Positions 1-41,392 of a DNA stretch of 64,000 nt are shown in pieces. The notes below the pieces were generated by a model, which saw nothing but the letters and a program-made list of their open reading frames with translations, was not told the origin of the DNA and did not search any database. The DNA comes from Glandiceps talaboti (Eukaryota > Hemichordata > Enteropneusta > Spengelidae), in contig NC_135550.1 of assembly GCF_964340395.1 (NCBI RefSeq), positions 26,000,176-26,064,175 of the forward strand, in the 5' to 3' direction. Each line of letters begins with the position of its first letter. The first letter of the stretch is position 1. Both the position numbers and the translations under genes were made by a program.

Positions 1-927
1 ATGTGATCATTTGGCTGTTGCTATGGGCGTGGTCTTGTTGCTAGGCACATTTGCATACATTTTTTGAATGTTTATTCATTTGTCTTTCTATTCATGTTGT
101 TATCTTTGCAATATACGTGATTATTTGGCTGTTGCTATGGGCGTGGTCTTTTTGCTAGGCAAATTTGCATACATTTTTGGAATGTTTGTTCAATTGTCTA
201 TTAATCCCTGTTTTTATCTTTGTGAAATACACGACAGTTTGGCTGTTGCTATGGGCATGGTCATGGTTGCTAGGGTATTTGCTTACATTTTTTGAATGTT
301 TACTCATTTGCCTACCAGATGATGTTATTTGACCAAATATACTGCCATTTGGTCGTTGCTAAGGGTGTGGTCATGGTCGCTAGGGCCAATTTTCAAAATG
401 TTTTAAAGAAAATCTGCATAATAACACTTTCAGAAACATCTCACCAAGTTTCAGACTCGGTGACCAAGTACTTTTTGAGATATAAGTTTTTGACCAAAAA
501 TGAACATTTTTACATCTAATTTGCATATCACTCATGGAATCATTGTATGCTTAATATTTCTTCGTCCATACATCCCTACATACATTCCCATCAAATTTCA
601 GCCCAATCTGCTCAGTACTTTTGGAATTATAGATTTTTAACCAAAAAGACACATTTTTAGCCCTAATTTGCATATCACTGATGGAATCATCATGTCATGA
701 ACAAATCTTACTTTACACCCCATAAGAATGTTCCCACCAAATTTCGCACCAATCTGCCCAGTAGTTTCTGAGTTTAAGTTTTTTGACCAAAAATAACATT
801 TTTTGACCCAAATCATACACCTGTGATGCGATCATTTTGATATGAACAATCTCCCAACTAGACACCCAAGGTAATGGACCCACCAAATATCATGGCAATC
901 GGTTCAGCGGTTTTTGACTTTAAGTTG

Positions 928-1005
<78 letters not shown>

Positions 1006-1082
1006 CACAGACAGACAGACAGACAGACAGACGCCGGGCAATCCCTACAGCACTACTGAACCTCAGTTCAGTTGTGCTAAAA
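1..1082 (+). mobile_element. Pearl / Helitron-like non-autonomous element (core repeats, ACAG microsatellite, 3' hairpin), truncated by window start
   Basis: Bases 1-370 hold three to four diverged copies of a unit of about 115-120 bp with TTGGCTGTTGCTATGGGC. Bases 370-930 hold about four copies of a different core of 147-148 bp; for example TTTGCATATCACT recurs at 521 and 668, and ACCAAATTTC-type words repeat. Then come (AC)n at 931-997, an ACAG run at 1007-1031, and a 7-bp stem ACTGAAC/GTTCAGT with a CTCA loop, followed by TTGTGCTAA. Core repeats plus ACRG microsatellite plus 3' hairpin ending in CTAA match the published layout of Pearl/CvA-type Helitron-like elements of molluscs and other marine invertebrates. 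The base after CTAA is A, not the usual T, so the class assignment is tentative. Confidence 0.55.
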
Positions 1083-1139
1083 ATCACTCTTTTGGATGTA
1101 ATTTAAAAAGCACTGATCAGATTGTTTTTATTTGAATAA

Positions 1140-1218
1140 TTTTTCATCCAGACTCCCAAAGTAATGTCTCCAACAAATCTCAAGGCAATCGGTCAGGCTT
1201 TTTTGACTTTAAGTTGTT

Positions 1219-1251
<33 letters not shown>

Positions 1252-1305
1252 TTTGTGATGTCTATAACCCTACTGAACTACATTAGTGTTCAGTTGTGCT
1301 AAAAC
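1140..1305 (+). mobile_element. Second, shortened copy of the Pearl-like 3' end
   Basis: This repeats the tail of the preceding element: the word GGCAATCGGTCAG, then TTTGACTTTAAGTTGTTTA, an (AC)n run at 1223-1250, and the stem ACTGAAC/GTTCAGT, here with a longer loop, followed by the same TTGTGCTAA end. It lacks the ACAG run. Two tandem ends imply either serial insertion or partial duplication of the element. Confidence 0.5.
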
Positions 1306-1355
1306 AGCTCGACACATGACATATCACACACAATCATTACTGTGATACAGCAATT

Positions 1356-1374
1356 TTTATTGCAAAGTTTTATT
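1356..1374 (-). terminator. Candidate polyadenylation signals of the tricalbin-like gene
   Basis: On the minus strand two AATAAA hexamers lie 13 bases apart (1369-1374 and 1356-1361). Cleavage would be expected near 1335-1345, just before the Pearl-like repeat ends at about 1300. Other AATAAA hexamers occur upstream (for example near 3070, 4217 and 5710), so shorter transcripts are possible. Confidence 0.4.
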
Positions 1375-4300
1375 TGTGTGCCAAAATACATGAAAAGGTG
1401 CTCATACATTTTTTGTAAATTATATGTACAAGATAAACAGAAATGATTTATGAGTTTGCTTTGATGAGCAGTTACCGTGGTAATGAAATGTACATCAGAT
1501 ACTAAAAGTGACAAAGTCTGTTCCCATAGTTTTCAGAGCTTAAGTTTGTTTCATGTTAAAGTAGTAGTTATCAAGAAATTCCCAAAATAACAGCCAAGTC
1601 TAAATTATCAAGCCTATTTTTTAGAATAAATAAAAGGAAAGGTCATGTCAGACTTATTTCTGCCTTCAGTACACTTGTACCGAGTACTGATTACTGCCAT
1701 CAACTTACAAAATGATTTTGGGTGATAAGATAACAAGTAACTTACTCAACTTTGAAATTTTGTAAAGGAGCTATACTACACTTGGCATGTGTTCAGCCAT
1801 TTTGGAGATTTCTTGCTAGGGTTTATGGGAAAACCTCATGAGATGACATCACATTTACCATAATCTGTTTGTCTTGACAGAATACACCTCTAACATACAG
1901 AGTCAACTAAAGTGATCGAGTCTCTCTGGGCATATATGTATCATGCTAACATGCTCAGTTGATTCTGATTTGCTTCTTTCATTCAGGTATATTTTAGTGT
2001 GTCTAATATGTCAGTACATTTTGCACACTGACTACGCAGAAAAATTAAGGGCCAGAGTTACAGACTATGTGACTTACAGAATCAAGATATACTAACAAAG
2101 TAATTGCTCAGTTGACAACTTAATAGTCTGTAGAATACAAATCATGCCACCCTATCAGCCACTACTCAAAAGGCCAATCAAGGGCAGTGCATCATGATGT
2201 ATCTTACAGGCTAGTGACAATTTGAAAGGCAATAATTCTGATACTTTCCAAACAGTAGTATTACTTGATAAGACTTATCTTCATACACATTTCCCATGAT
2301 AATATTTTGTGTCCATGGTGGGTTCACTTGTCACTGATCAGAAAGAGATTTGTCTTCACCCTTTCACCCTCAGGACACAACACATTATCATGTACCGGTA
2401 CTCTGTATTTTCATATTTCAACAAAGAAAACCACACATCATATCAACATTTTATCTTGCAAAAAACACAAACAATAAATAAAGTGTTTGACACTGTAGCA
2501 TTATCCAAGTATATACACATCAATCCCCACTGAAAGTAATCCAGTTTCTAATATTTTTACATAAAATAAAATTACAGTAAGTTTACAATACATATTTACA
2601 AACTCAATAATTATACAATTTATAATAACAAAATCCCTGAATACAAGTGAAAAGGTGACTCTAAACAACAACATTAAAAGTGAGCCAATGTGGATCGCTA
2701 AATGCTCAATATCCCCAATTTACTAAATGACAGAAACATTTTGTAATTCTTATCTTTATACTCTTGAAATAAAATTATATTTCAAAAAAGTAATGAAGAG
2801 TTTGAAAACCCTAACTTTACAGAGGTCTGTATGAAACCTGCTTTCTTCTGTGCATATGTGTGTGTCTGTGTGCCTGTGAGGGGGTTGGTGGGTGGGGTTA
2901 CATCACTGCAAATGTAGACAAAATAGATGATTTTCAACTCAGATAATATTTTCCTTTAACAAAGTCTTAATTTGGTCTGCAGATTTGGCACCATATCCTA
3001 CACCCATAGCACATTTCAAATGATGTATATTTCTAAGTTCATTCAAACTTTCATACATCATCTTAGCACTTTATTACAGATATTATAATGGTACACCGTA
3101 CACGCCATGTTCATATGTTCATCCAGAAAGAGTTGCACACCCTGGGATATGTTTGACTGTAGTCCAACACCCCATCCCCCACCCCCCTTTGTTTGATTCA
3201 GAGAAACTTCAAGCAAAATAAGGGGTCTTATAATTACATTTGTGTGGCTTGTGGTGTCGAGACCCACTAGTGCCATGAAAAAAATTCTACACAAGGAGAT
3301 TGATTCAGAGATATTAGCTGAATACCAAGTCTGCTGGGTGAAGTTCAAGCAACGAGAAGAAGAAAAAATGTTGGTAACCTTTTCATGCCTTGTTTGCTTT
3401 TGTTTTATAACACATGATATGCATTCAGGTGCATTAAAACAAATGTACCAGTATCTACAAATACACTATGGTCCTGTACTAGTACAGATTGAACTCACAT
3501 ATTCAATATTTATAAACTAGGCTTGTTGGATGTAAATTTATACCCTCACTGAGTGACACACACATTTCACAGTCTTTGTAGCACCACAAATACTGATGTA
3601 AAGTAATCTATGCTAATTAAGACACCTGCCATAAAACGATGACTCATTTTATCTCTCGCTATCTAAGTGAATATCAACACATCTCACCCAATATAATTCA
3701 TCTTTTAAAACCACACTTTAGCCACAGTGGACAAAAAAACTGAAATCTTGTTTTTATCTGATAATACTGCCTTTTTGGTTTAAGATTTTTTTACAGTTTC
3801 ATTAGATTACAAAATGAACTTTCAAATTCCAACTGGTGTTTTAAAACATCTTTCCTGACATTAGAACTACCACAGTGATGGTGACTCTGCCAGTGCATGT
3901 CCAGTTTATGAAAATACAATATAAAGTATATTCCTACACATTAGATAAGCTATAAATATTTTAAACAAGAAATTATCACAGTAAATTTTACTTTCTTTTT
4001 TGAGCACAACAATCTCATTCTCGCAAACCAGAGCTATTATTTCTTCCGCTACACTTCAAAATCTCTTGGTGGCGCGTTTATAGACGGTGCCGTAAAAGAG
4101 ACCGTGGTTTGCGATGATGAGCAATCTCAATGCTGTCCGGTGTTACAAGAAAAGATACGAGATATCTTGCAACAATAATTGGTTCCAGGTGACATGACAG
4201 TATATGTACACAAAAAGAATTGCCCCTTTATTAGTTTGATTTCCTGGCCATACTTGCGGGGACCATGCCCAAAATTAAAACAGTTGTTTGATGGGACAAG

Positions 4301-5729
4301 AAACATTATCTGCAGCACACATGTAGTCCGGCGATACTAGGGGAAGCAGTGCATTAAATTAAATCTAATGTTTGATGGTTCAAGATATGTAGCTGCTCCC
4401 GGCAACATAGTGGGGAGTATATGCCCTGAACAGTTGTTTGATGGGACAAGAAACGTAGCTGTGCAGTCCACGTGTTCGTAAAGCTCTTTCCAATTTGACT
4501 ACAAATCATACCTATGTAAATTAAATTAAGTGATTATCACACAGTGTGCATTTAGTAATTAGATTTACACACAAAACCTGACACTTTCTACACCTTTTAT
4601 GTCAGCTGAAAAGTACAGCCATCAATCAAATTCACGTTAATTATTAAATTATATCATGAACACTGCAAGTACTGGTGCCTTGTCCATCTCAATACAATGT
4701 ACAGTGGTTATCAAGAGGGGCCCTAGATATCCACTGGGAATACACCTTTTTAGTCAGTGAATGGCCTGCTAACATTGAGTCTACCATCAAATTCCTACTA
4801 ATAGCAATCATCATGTATGAGTAGTAATATCAAAAGTTCAGAACATGGAATGAAGATAAAATATTGAATATTTATAAAGTCTACAATTTTCTGTTCGATA
4901 TAAATGGCCCCTCGTAACAATTGAAACCTCTTCAACATCATAACATTTACATTTGTATATTGACAATTTTTAATAATTAAATATTACGTCGATTTCTATA
5001 AAAGATTTAAACAAACGAGAGTTGAGTTAAATATTAATTAATGTATAGAAATACTACATTTACTTATATCTAAAGTGTTGTGTCCTCAGCAAATCATTAC
5101 TCACTGAAATGTCTATAAAATGTCACCATTAAGGAGATGATTTTTTTGACTTCCATTAGATGTTGAGTTTTTTAACAAAGATGTCTATTAGTATTCAGTC
5201 TCAATATGTGCTTTGCACTTTGAATGTAAATGACTAAATGTAGTGAGAATAAAGTGCTTTCAAACTGTCTATAAAAGATGTAAGTCATTAATTGAAATCT
5301 TCCACCACTGCAGACTGTAAATTCTCTCTGAAAGCACACATGTCTTAAAATGCTCTATCTAGCTAACAAATTTGATTTTTCAAGTGAATGCATTCTTGAG
5401 TGTATGTACACAGCGTAATATTGTTTTCAAAGTAAAAGAAGGACAAATTCATCAAATTTGGTGTTTTACAAAAGGTAGTCGTGAGTTGTAAAATTACTCA
5501 GTCGATGTCTTCAACATCTGTTCTGTAAAAGGATGTCAATCATTTTGCCAACGTTTGGATATGTCTTCTATACAAGGATATGAGTGTGAAATACTATAAA
5601 CACAATGTTAATGGATAAAATCCAATGTAAAAAACAATTATCTTTAAAAATTAGAATTTCAATTCACACAAAGTGAATCTTTCATACAAATCGCTATTCT
5701 TTCCTCATAAGTTTTATTTCCAATGACTA

Positions 5730-6010
5730 TCTATTCTTGTCATATGGCAGTCTATTCTCATATGGCAGTCTATTGTTGCCATATTGCAGTCTTTGTTATA
5801 TGACACTCTATTGTTACCATACAGTCTATTGTTATATGGCACTCTATTCTTGCCATGCTTAGTCTATTGTTATATGGCAGCATATTGCCATACTTTAGTC
5901 TATTGTTATATGACACTTTATATATTGTTATCATACTTTAATCAATTGTTATATATGGCACAGCAGTCTATTTTTGCCATATTGCTGTCTATTGTTATAT
6001 GACAGCCTAT
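5730..6010. repeat. Degenerate minisatellite around the word CTATTGTTATATG
   Basis: The words CAGTCTATTGTT, TATATGGCA and GCCATA recur about ten times with variable spacing. Copies have drifted strongly and show no open frame worth noting. It lies in the probable 3' UTR of the tricalbin-like gene. Confidence 0.6.
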
Positions 6011-6420
6011 TTTTGCTGCAAAATTGTCTCTTTTTAATGAGTCTACATGATTCAAATATGACAGTCTAAAATTTATAATGTCAAACAATAGACAGTTGTA
6101 TCCCTACTGTGGGACTATCAATGACTATGAAGCTCTACTCTGTAACTATTTTTGACAACTGTCTATAATTGTCTCGCACACATTGTACCAGCTTATTACG
6201 TAGTAGCCTTTCCAAGCTAACAGCTGCCCACTGATATTCAGTAGTATAAAATATAATTTTACATGGGTGAGAGACTGTAAATAAAGTGACTTTCAGAATA
6301 GATATAACTGTTGAGTAAATATGCTGCAAGAAGTAATAATTCATTACAATTTGGAGTATACATGTTATATTAAAATGACAAATATCAATATGGTTGCAGC
6401 AGTACTCTTTACATAATGCC

Positions 6421-6425
<5 letters not shown>

Positions 6426-6475
<50 letters not shown>
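6426..6475. repeat. (TG)n microsatellite
   Basis: An uninterrupted TG run of about 50 bases. Confidence 0.95.
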
Positions 6476-6477
<2 letters not shown>

Positions 6478-6589
6478 ATTATTCAAGCAATAATTATAAC
6501 AATGAGAAAACAATTGAGAAATAGTCCATAGAATAAATGAATATGACACACAATTTCAAACACTTGAATGGAACATTGTGAATGTCAAA

Positions 6590-6985
6590 TTTTATGCACC
6601 AGTCAATTTTATAGAATCTTCTGAATGGCTATCCAAAGTGAATGTCATAATTTGATTTCTGAAACTCCAGTCCAGAGTGAATGCCATAGTTTGATTTCTA
6701 AAACTCCCCAATGAATGCCATAATTTGATTTCTAAAATTTTAATCCAGTGTATGCCATAGGTTAATTTCTAAAATTTCAGTCCAGAGTGAATGCCATAGG
6801 TTAATTTCTAAAATTTCAGTCCAGAGTGAATGCCATAATTTGATTTAAAACTTCAGTCCAGGATGCTGTGGCCAGTTTAATTTCTAAACTTTCAGTCCAG
6901 AGTGAATGCCATACTTCCTGATTTCTAAATCTTTCAGTCCAGAGTGAATTCCGTAGTTTGATTTTTAAAAATCTTTCAGTCCCAA
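6590..6985. repeat. Degenerate minisatellite of about 40-43 bp
   Basis: About nine diverged copies of a unit containing CAGTCCAGAGTGAATGCCAT followed by TTTGATTTCTAAAA. Spacing varies between roughly 35 and 57 bases. It lies in the probable 3' UTR of the tricalbin-like gene. Confidence 0.7.
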
Positions 6986-7682
6986 GTCACAGTGATGTTG
7001 TATTTTTGTGTTCACCATTACTTCATGACTTGTCAGATTTAAAGCTGTAATGTAAAATTTTATAAAAGATTGTTAGAAGTGACACTTTCATAAGAATTAA
7101 GTCTTTTATAAACTTAATCAGGTACCCTGACCCCGTCTTTAATACACTCTGTATAGACATTAATCCACATGGATTATACAGATTAGAAGTTAATTCCTTC
7201 ATGGCTACTAAGTAGATTAAGACAAGGTCTCATGATACAAACAAGAAGTATGAGTGTAACTGGAGATTAACTTTACAAGATACAAAATACCATGGCCGTC
7301 ATTGCAAAATGTTACATGGACAAAAAACAGGCAAAAACCTTCTGTCTCCATCGCTATATCAATATCTGAAATTGATCTTCTCAATTTGTAAAAATTAGCA
7401 ATAGTATATTCCTTAGACAGGATTTCCTTTTACTTTCGTGTTCTTAGTTCATATATTTATACAAGACAAATCTAAATACAATGGCATCATATAACACTAT
7501 GTATGTTCATCATGGAAGCACTGTATGAATCAGTTATCATATTTTATACACAAGTGAATTTACTGTAATTCTAGTAGCAGACTTGAGATGAGTCAGTTAT
7601 AAAACACAACTAAATTATTTGATCCCATTTCCTATATAAACAAAAAATAAATACAAGCAAATTGAATTGTCAATCTCTTTAT

Positions 7683-7715
<33 letters not shown>

Positions 7716-8106
7716 GCTAACCTATCAACTGACTGATCGACTGATCGACCAATCAATCATTAAAATGTTCATATACTTCATCTATTCAAACTTGAAAGAG
7801 TGCATTATTTTGGAGTTTTTATAGTTTTCCATAAATATTTTTGTATGACTATACCTGTCACTAACAAACTATTATTTCAACACTTAACATATGTAATATC
7901 TATGGCTGACCATTTCATTAAGTTGATTGTTCATTATCTGAAACTTCTGGAATCAAATTGTAATCACTTTCCTGGAGTGATTTGAAATCTGTTGACTCTC
8001 CAGAACAATATACATCTCATCTTGAGGTGAATGGAATACAAGATACATGTATTTCATTTAGGTTACAAAAAATATATTTCCATTATTGCTTTTTGAATAA
8101 GTAGAC

Positions 8107-37815
<29,709 letters not shown>

Positions 37816-37832
37816 ATTTCAGTTTGCTGGGT
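37816..37832 (-). other. Short 5' UTR segment and probable 5' UTR splice acceptor of the tricalbin-like gene
   Basis: Just upstream of the start codon the minus strand reads a T-rich tract ending in TTATTAG, a credible acceptor, so the first coding exon probably begins at 37832 with 17 untranslated bases. At least one non-coding first exon should lie further up, between about 38.6 and 39.3 kb. A possible donor (CAG before GTAAAT) sits near 38618-38623 on the minus strand, but nothing proves it is used. The ATG at 37815 is the start that gives the expected hydrophobic hairpin about 40 residues in. Confidence 0.45.
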
Positions 37833-39344
37833 CTAATAAAATAATAAGGTTTATATTTTGTCAGTGTCTTTTCCTTATCATTCATTTGTTTGTTTGTTCA
37901 TTCAATCAATTAATCATAGTGTTTATGGTGTTTCTAGGCAACCCACCCAGTGTGCAAAAAATATCCTTCATGCCAGTCACAATACTTGATTCTTCATCTT
38001 TTATTTTAAATCCACCCCAAAAATTTAACTACAAATTGAAAATGACAGAAATTTTTAGTCCTGTACTATTTTATCAAAAATGTATATTTCATAATAATAA
38101 TACTAGAAGTTCTTACATTTTAGATAACAACAGAATCAAGATTTTGAGGTAAAATATTGGAAAGAAAATTTTGTAAATTGTACATTTGTTTGTCTATGTA
38201 CATATGTGTCTCTATGTATGTATGTATGTATGTATGTATGTATGTATGTATGTATGTATGTATGTATGTATGGCATATGATACATAATCTGATGTACATG
38301 ATATGATATATATGATATACAATACAATATGGTATGATAAGATATGATTATGATATGCTTATGATATGATGAAATGATATATGTACATGTATGTGTCACC
38401 TGAACCACTACAAAATAAACATGACAGTTGCTATGGTCGTTTATACAAGCGATTCCTACATGTGTTTGTATTGCAAACATGACCAACAAACCTCTGACAC
38501 AGCTGCCTCACCTAACCTGTATTCTAGCTTGCTTTACAAACTATGGCCAAGACAGTACGGTGCATTATTATTCCACCACAGCCAGCTGTACATCTCAAAG
38601 TGTGAAAGAAGGTCAATTTACCTGCAAATTAGACTTTTTTTTATATCCTATATAAGGTGTTTGCAGTCGTCTTCACATTTACGTGGTATCATACCGTCGT
38701 AGTTAGGTTAAGATATTAGTTCAGCAGCTAAGTGTATGAGTTTACACCTTCTCAGACATTGCTAGGTACCGTATCATACACGGGTTGTTCTCTGGTGATC
38801 ACCGAGTCGAATAGCTCTATGTTGGTGCCGCACTGTACGTACAGGTTCCTTGCCAGACGACTTGAGTCGTCTTAACTCAAGAGCCATCCAGCACCTATAT
38901 TGTGCTGAGGCCAATAACAAAACACGTCAATATTCGGTATACCTACAGCTTCTCGTAACAAGGAAACCACCTTGTGGACATAGTTGTAGAGTTCCCTTCC
39001 ATGTGTTGTCAACAGAAGTACTATAGTGGCGGTATCTGTAGAAAGTAACTAGTAACTAAAGCTCAAAAGTTATTTCTCGTGAACAGCGCCCTCAATTATA
39101 CAAAAGAATGATAAACTTCGACGCAACCTGGACGCAACCCATCCTGCATATGTTGGGAATTTTGCCTTTCCCCTACGGGCATATAGTAAAATTTCCTACA
39201 CGCTTAGATGCAACACTAGACGAGTCACAGACTGCGAAATAAAACCGCTACAAAAACCAGCACAACGCATACACATAGCTAACTCGAGGTAAATTGTGAA
39301 TATTTATCATTTAAAAATTATATCGAATGCATACACTATAGCCT
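37833..39344. other. Upstream region of the tricalbin-like gene
   Basis: No supportable coding exon. From about 38650 to 39300 the base composition is more even and CpG occurs more often than in the introns, which fits promoter and 5' UTR sequence for the minus-strand gene. An AGCGCCCTCAA motif (39086-39095, CTCF-like on the minus strand) lies here. The exact transcription start cannot be read. Confidence 0.35.
38213..38273. repeat. (ATGT)n microsatellite
   Basis: About 15 tetranucleotides, followed by irregular ATGATATG-rich sequence to about 38375. Confidence 0.95.
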
Positions 39345-39351
39345 CATCAAC

Positions 39352-39693
39352 CACAGGGGACCCAGGAACCGTGTGACAAACAAACAAAACAAACAAATAA
39401 ATAAATAAACTATCAAATAAATGACAAATGAACAAGCAACCGAACGACAATTAAGTATAGGGACAAATAAAATAATTATATAAACCAGCAAATAAACAGA
39501 TACTCGTGGGGGTATACCTAAATATGTTTTTTGTACCCATCACTATAAAAAAAAAACACGGGTACAAAAAACGTATCTAGGTATACCCCCACGAGTATCT
39601 GTCTATTTGCTGGTTTATTTATTTATTTATTTATTTATTTATTTGTTTGCTTTGTTTTGTTTTGTTTGTCACACGGTTCCTGGGTCCCCTGTG
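39352..39693. mobile_element. Foldback element copy A (342 bp) with 7-bp target duplication
   Basis: The ends CACAGGGGACCCAGGAACCG and its exact inverse form a perfect terminal match of about 30 bases, continued by A-rich arms (AAAC, AAAT repeats) and an inner pair around GATACTCGTGGGGGTATACC. The centre is a short A-run. CATCAAC flanks both sides (39345-39351 and 39694-39700). The right arm lacks about 80 bases present in the left. No transposase. Confidence 0.8.
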
Positions 39694-39702
39694 CATCAAC
39701 TT

Positions 39703-41392
39703 GTTTTTCATGTGGATGTTATTCTCATTCACCGAAACACACCAATCAATGCCCTATATATAGTAACAATGACAGGTTAACGCATGTACACATATTTTAA
39801 ATTGTTGATGGCATAAACGTTAAGCATTTTAGATATATAAACAACATAAATTCGTTATTATATCTTGATTTGCAAATGATCTTTTCGATTGTTATATACT
39901 ATATCATCAAACATATGCATAGGGCCGAATTTCGAAATCATTCGAGAAGCACTGGCACAAATCTATATAGCTAGTTATCATCACGTTTAGAATTTGGAAT
40001 TGGAATTCCGTGGTTCGACGTAAACATGTTGCATAAGAAATAACTCGAAACCTCACAACAATTAATGTTAATTAGAAATGAAAGAAACATGTTCGTTTGA
40101 ACAGGTCTTGATACTAGTAAGTTATAGGCCTAATACATTAGAACAGCAGCATAAAAGGAGATCTATTACAAGAAATGGAGTTGTGATAGTAAGAGCTTAT
40201 AAAAAAACAACTTTTAAACTTTAAGCCCACCCCTTCGAAATCTCAACAAGAAAATGGGCAAATTCCTCGGGTTGAACCATGATTGCGCTGTGCTCACTGT
40301 TCATGCATTTATGCTCAATGTGGTGGCATTTATTGGTGAAACGGACTGTAGATTAAATAGTGTATATTGATGTACTGGAGATATACACCGTATATCTACG
40401 TATACAGGCTTTGGCTGTAAAGAAAATTTTTTTTTTTATGTATACTTTTGGCAACCACTTATAGGGACTAAATTCATTAATTACAGGGGGGAGCTCGAGC
40501 CGATGTTTTATTTATTTGGAACAAGTCCTATTTATAGGCTCCTAAAAATGAAAAACTCAAGAAGAAGATAAGTCTATAAAACACACAACATGTCAAACAA
40601 GCAAAAAACAAACAAACAAACAAACAAACAAACAAACAAATAAACAAACAAACAAACAAACAAACAAACAAACAAACAAACAAAACTAACAAAATGCACA
40701 TAAAAGCACATTAAGCTTACAAGGCAAATATCAAAATCAATTTTGCCGGATGGACTTGAGATGGCAATCTTGCAAAACTGTAAATTTCTCAGAGATATTA
40801 AAGTTAAAGTCCGAATATTCAAAATACTACAACAAAGACAATTATAAGTTGTCATACATCGCTGAATGGCACATTGTTTCAAACTTTAGTTCTTCTAACA
40901 TCAGGTCTAAAACAAGTAAAATGTATAGTTCTCCTCTGTGGACCATTAAAACGTAACGTAGAGAGAACATACGGACTATCATCAAAATTATTTACACACT
41001 TGTATAAAAATACCATATCTAAGAACATCCTCCGCTGAGTGAGGATGGGCAAATCGAAAAATTCGCATAAATGTTCATAATTTTGACGGTTAAAAATTAT
41101 CCCGGTTTTGTAACAAAGAAATTTGATGAGTGTTTCCTGAACCCTTTCAATGCTAGCCTGTGGTTCCAGGATACCTCTGACATAGGTAGCACAGAGAACA
41201 TATAGGGAGTTTTACAATGTAAGCGAACTGTGCAAGAGAAATAATTACAACTTCTTTTTATAAACCCAGCATGCATTCTATAAGCTTTGTTGACAACAAG
41301 TGAGATATGCTCATTGTATGCCAAGATCTTACACATGTAAACTCCAAGATCGAAATCATCATCATCTGACACAGTTAAAATGCAAGCTGAGG
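39703..41392 (-). mobile_element. Tandem unit 1 (about 1690 bp) with decayed LINE reverse-transcriptase C-terminus
   Basis: Minus-strand frames between 41372 and about 40750 retain RT C-terminal words: VVNKAYRMHAGFIKRS, then FNVPRRT-like and FVTKPG pieces broken by stops and shifts. A (CAAA)n run at 40608-40685 follows on the low side. The unit begins at GTTTTTCATGTGGATG (39703), and unit 2 begins with the same word at 41393. Compared with unit 2 it has lost the block coding for WNTVQFNRLSPWQKK. Confidence 0.7.
40608..40685. repeat. (CAAA)n microsatellite in unit 1
   Basis: About 18 CAAA units with one TAAA interruption. It has a matching run in unit 2 at 42214-42298. It generates the long low-complexity CLFV frames on the minus strand, which are not genes. 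Confidence 0.95.

Larger units (their letters stand above)
1340..8106 (-). other. Probable long 3' UTR of the tricalbin-like gene
   Basis: The 6.7 kb below the stop codon at 8107 contains no convincing exon on either strand. It is AT-rich and mostly low in transposon sequence, unlike the introns. It holds degenerate tandem repeats (about 5730-6010 and 6590-6985), a (TG)n run at 6426-6475 and an AATC run at 7682-7716. It ends in a tight pair of minus-strand AATAAA hexamers (see the terminator entry). A 3' UTR is the simplest reading. An unseen small 3' exon is not excluded, because the stop codon lies inside a good donor sequence. Confidence 0.45.

Noticed and set aside
3058-3520. Overlapping frames on both strands with protein-like words (for example KQREEEKM on plus)
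   Set aside because: No splice partners, no family recognised, and it lies in the probable 3' UTR. It may be an old repeat copy, but I cannot support a gene.
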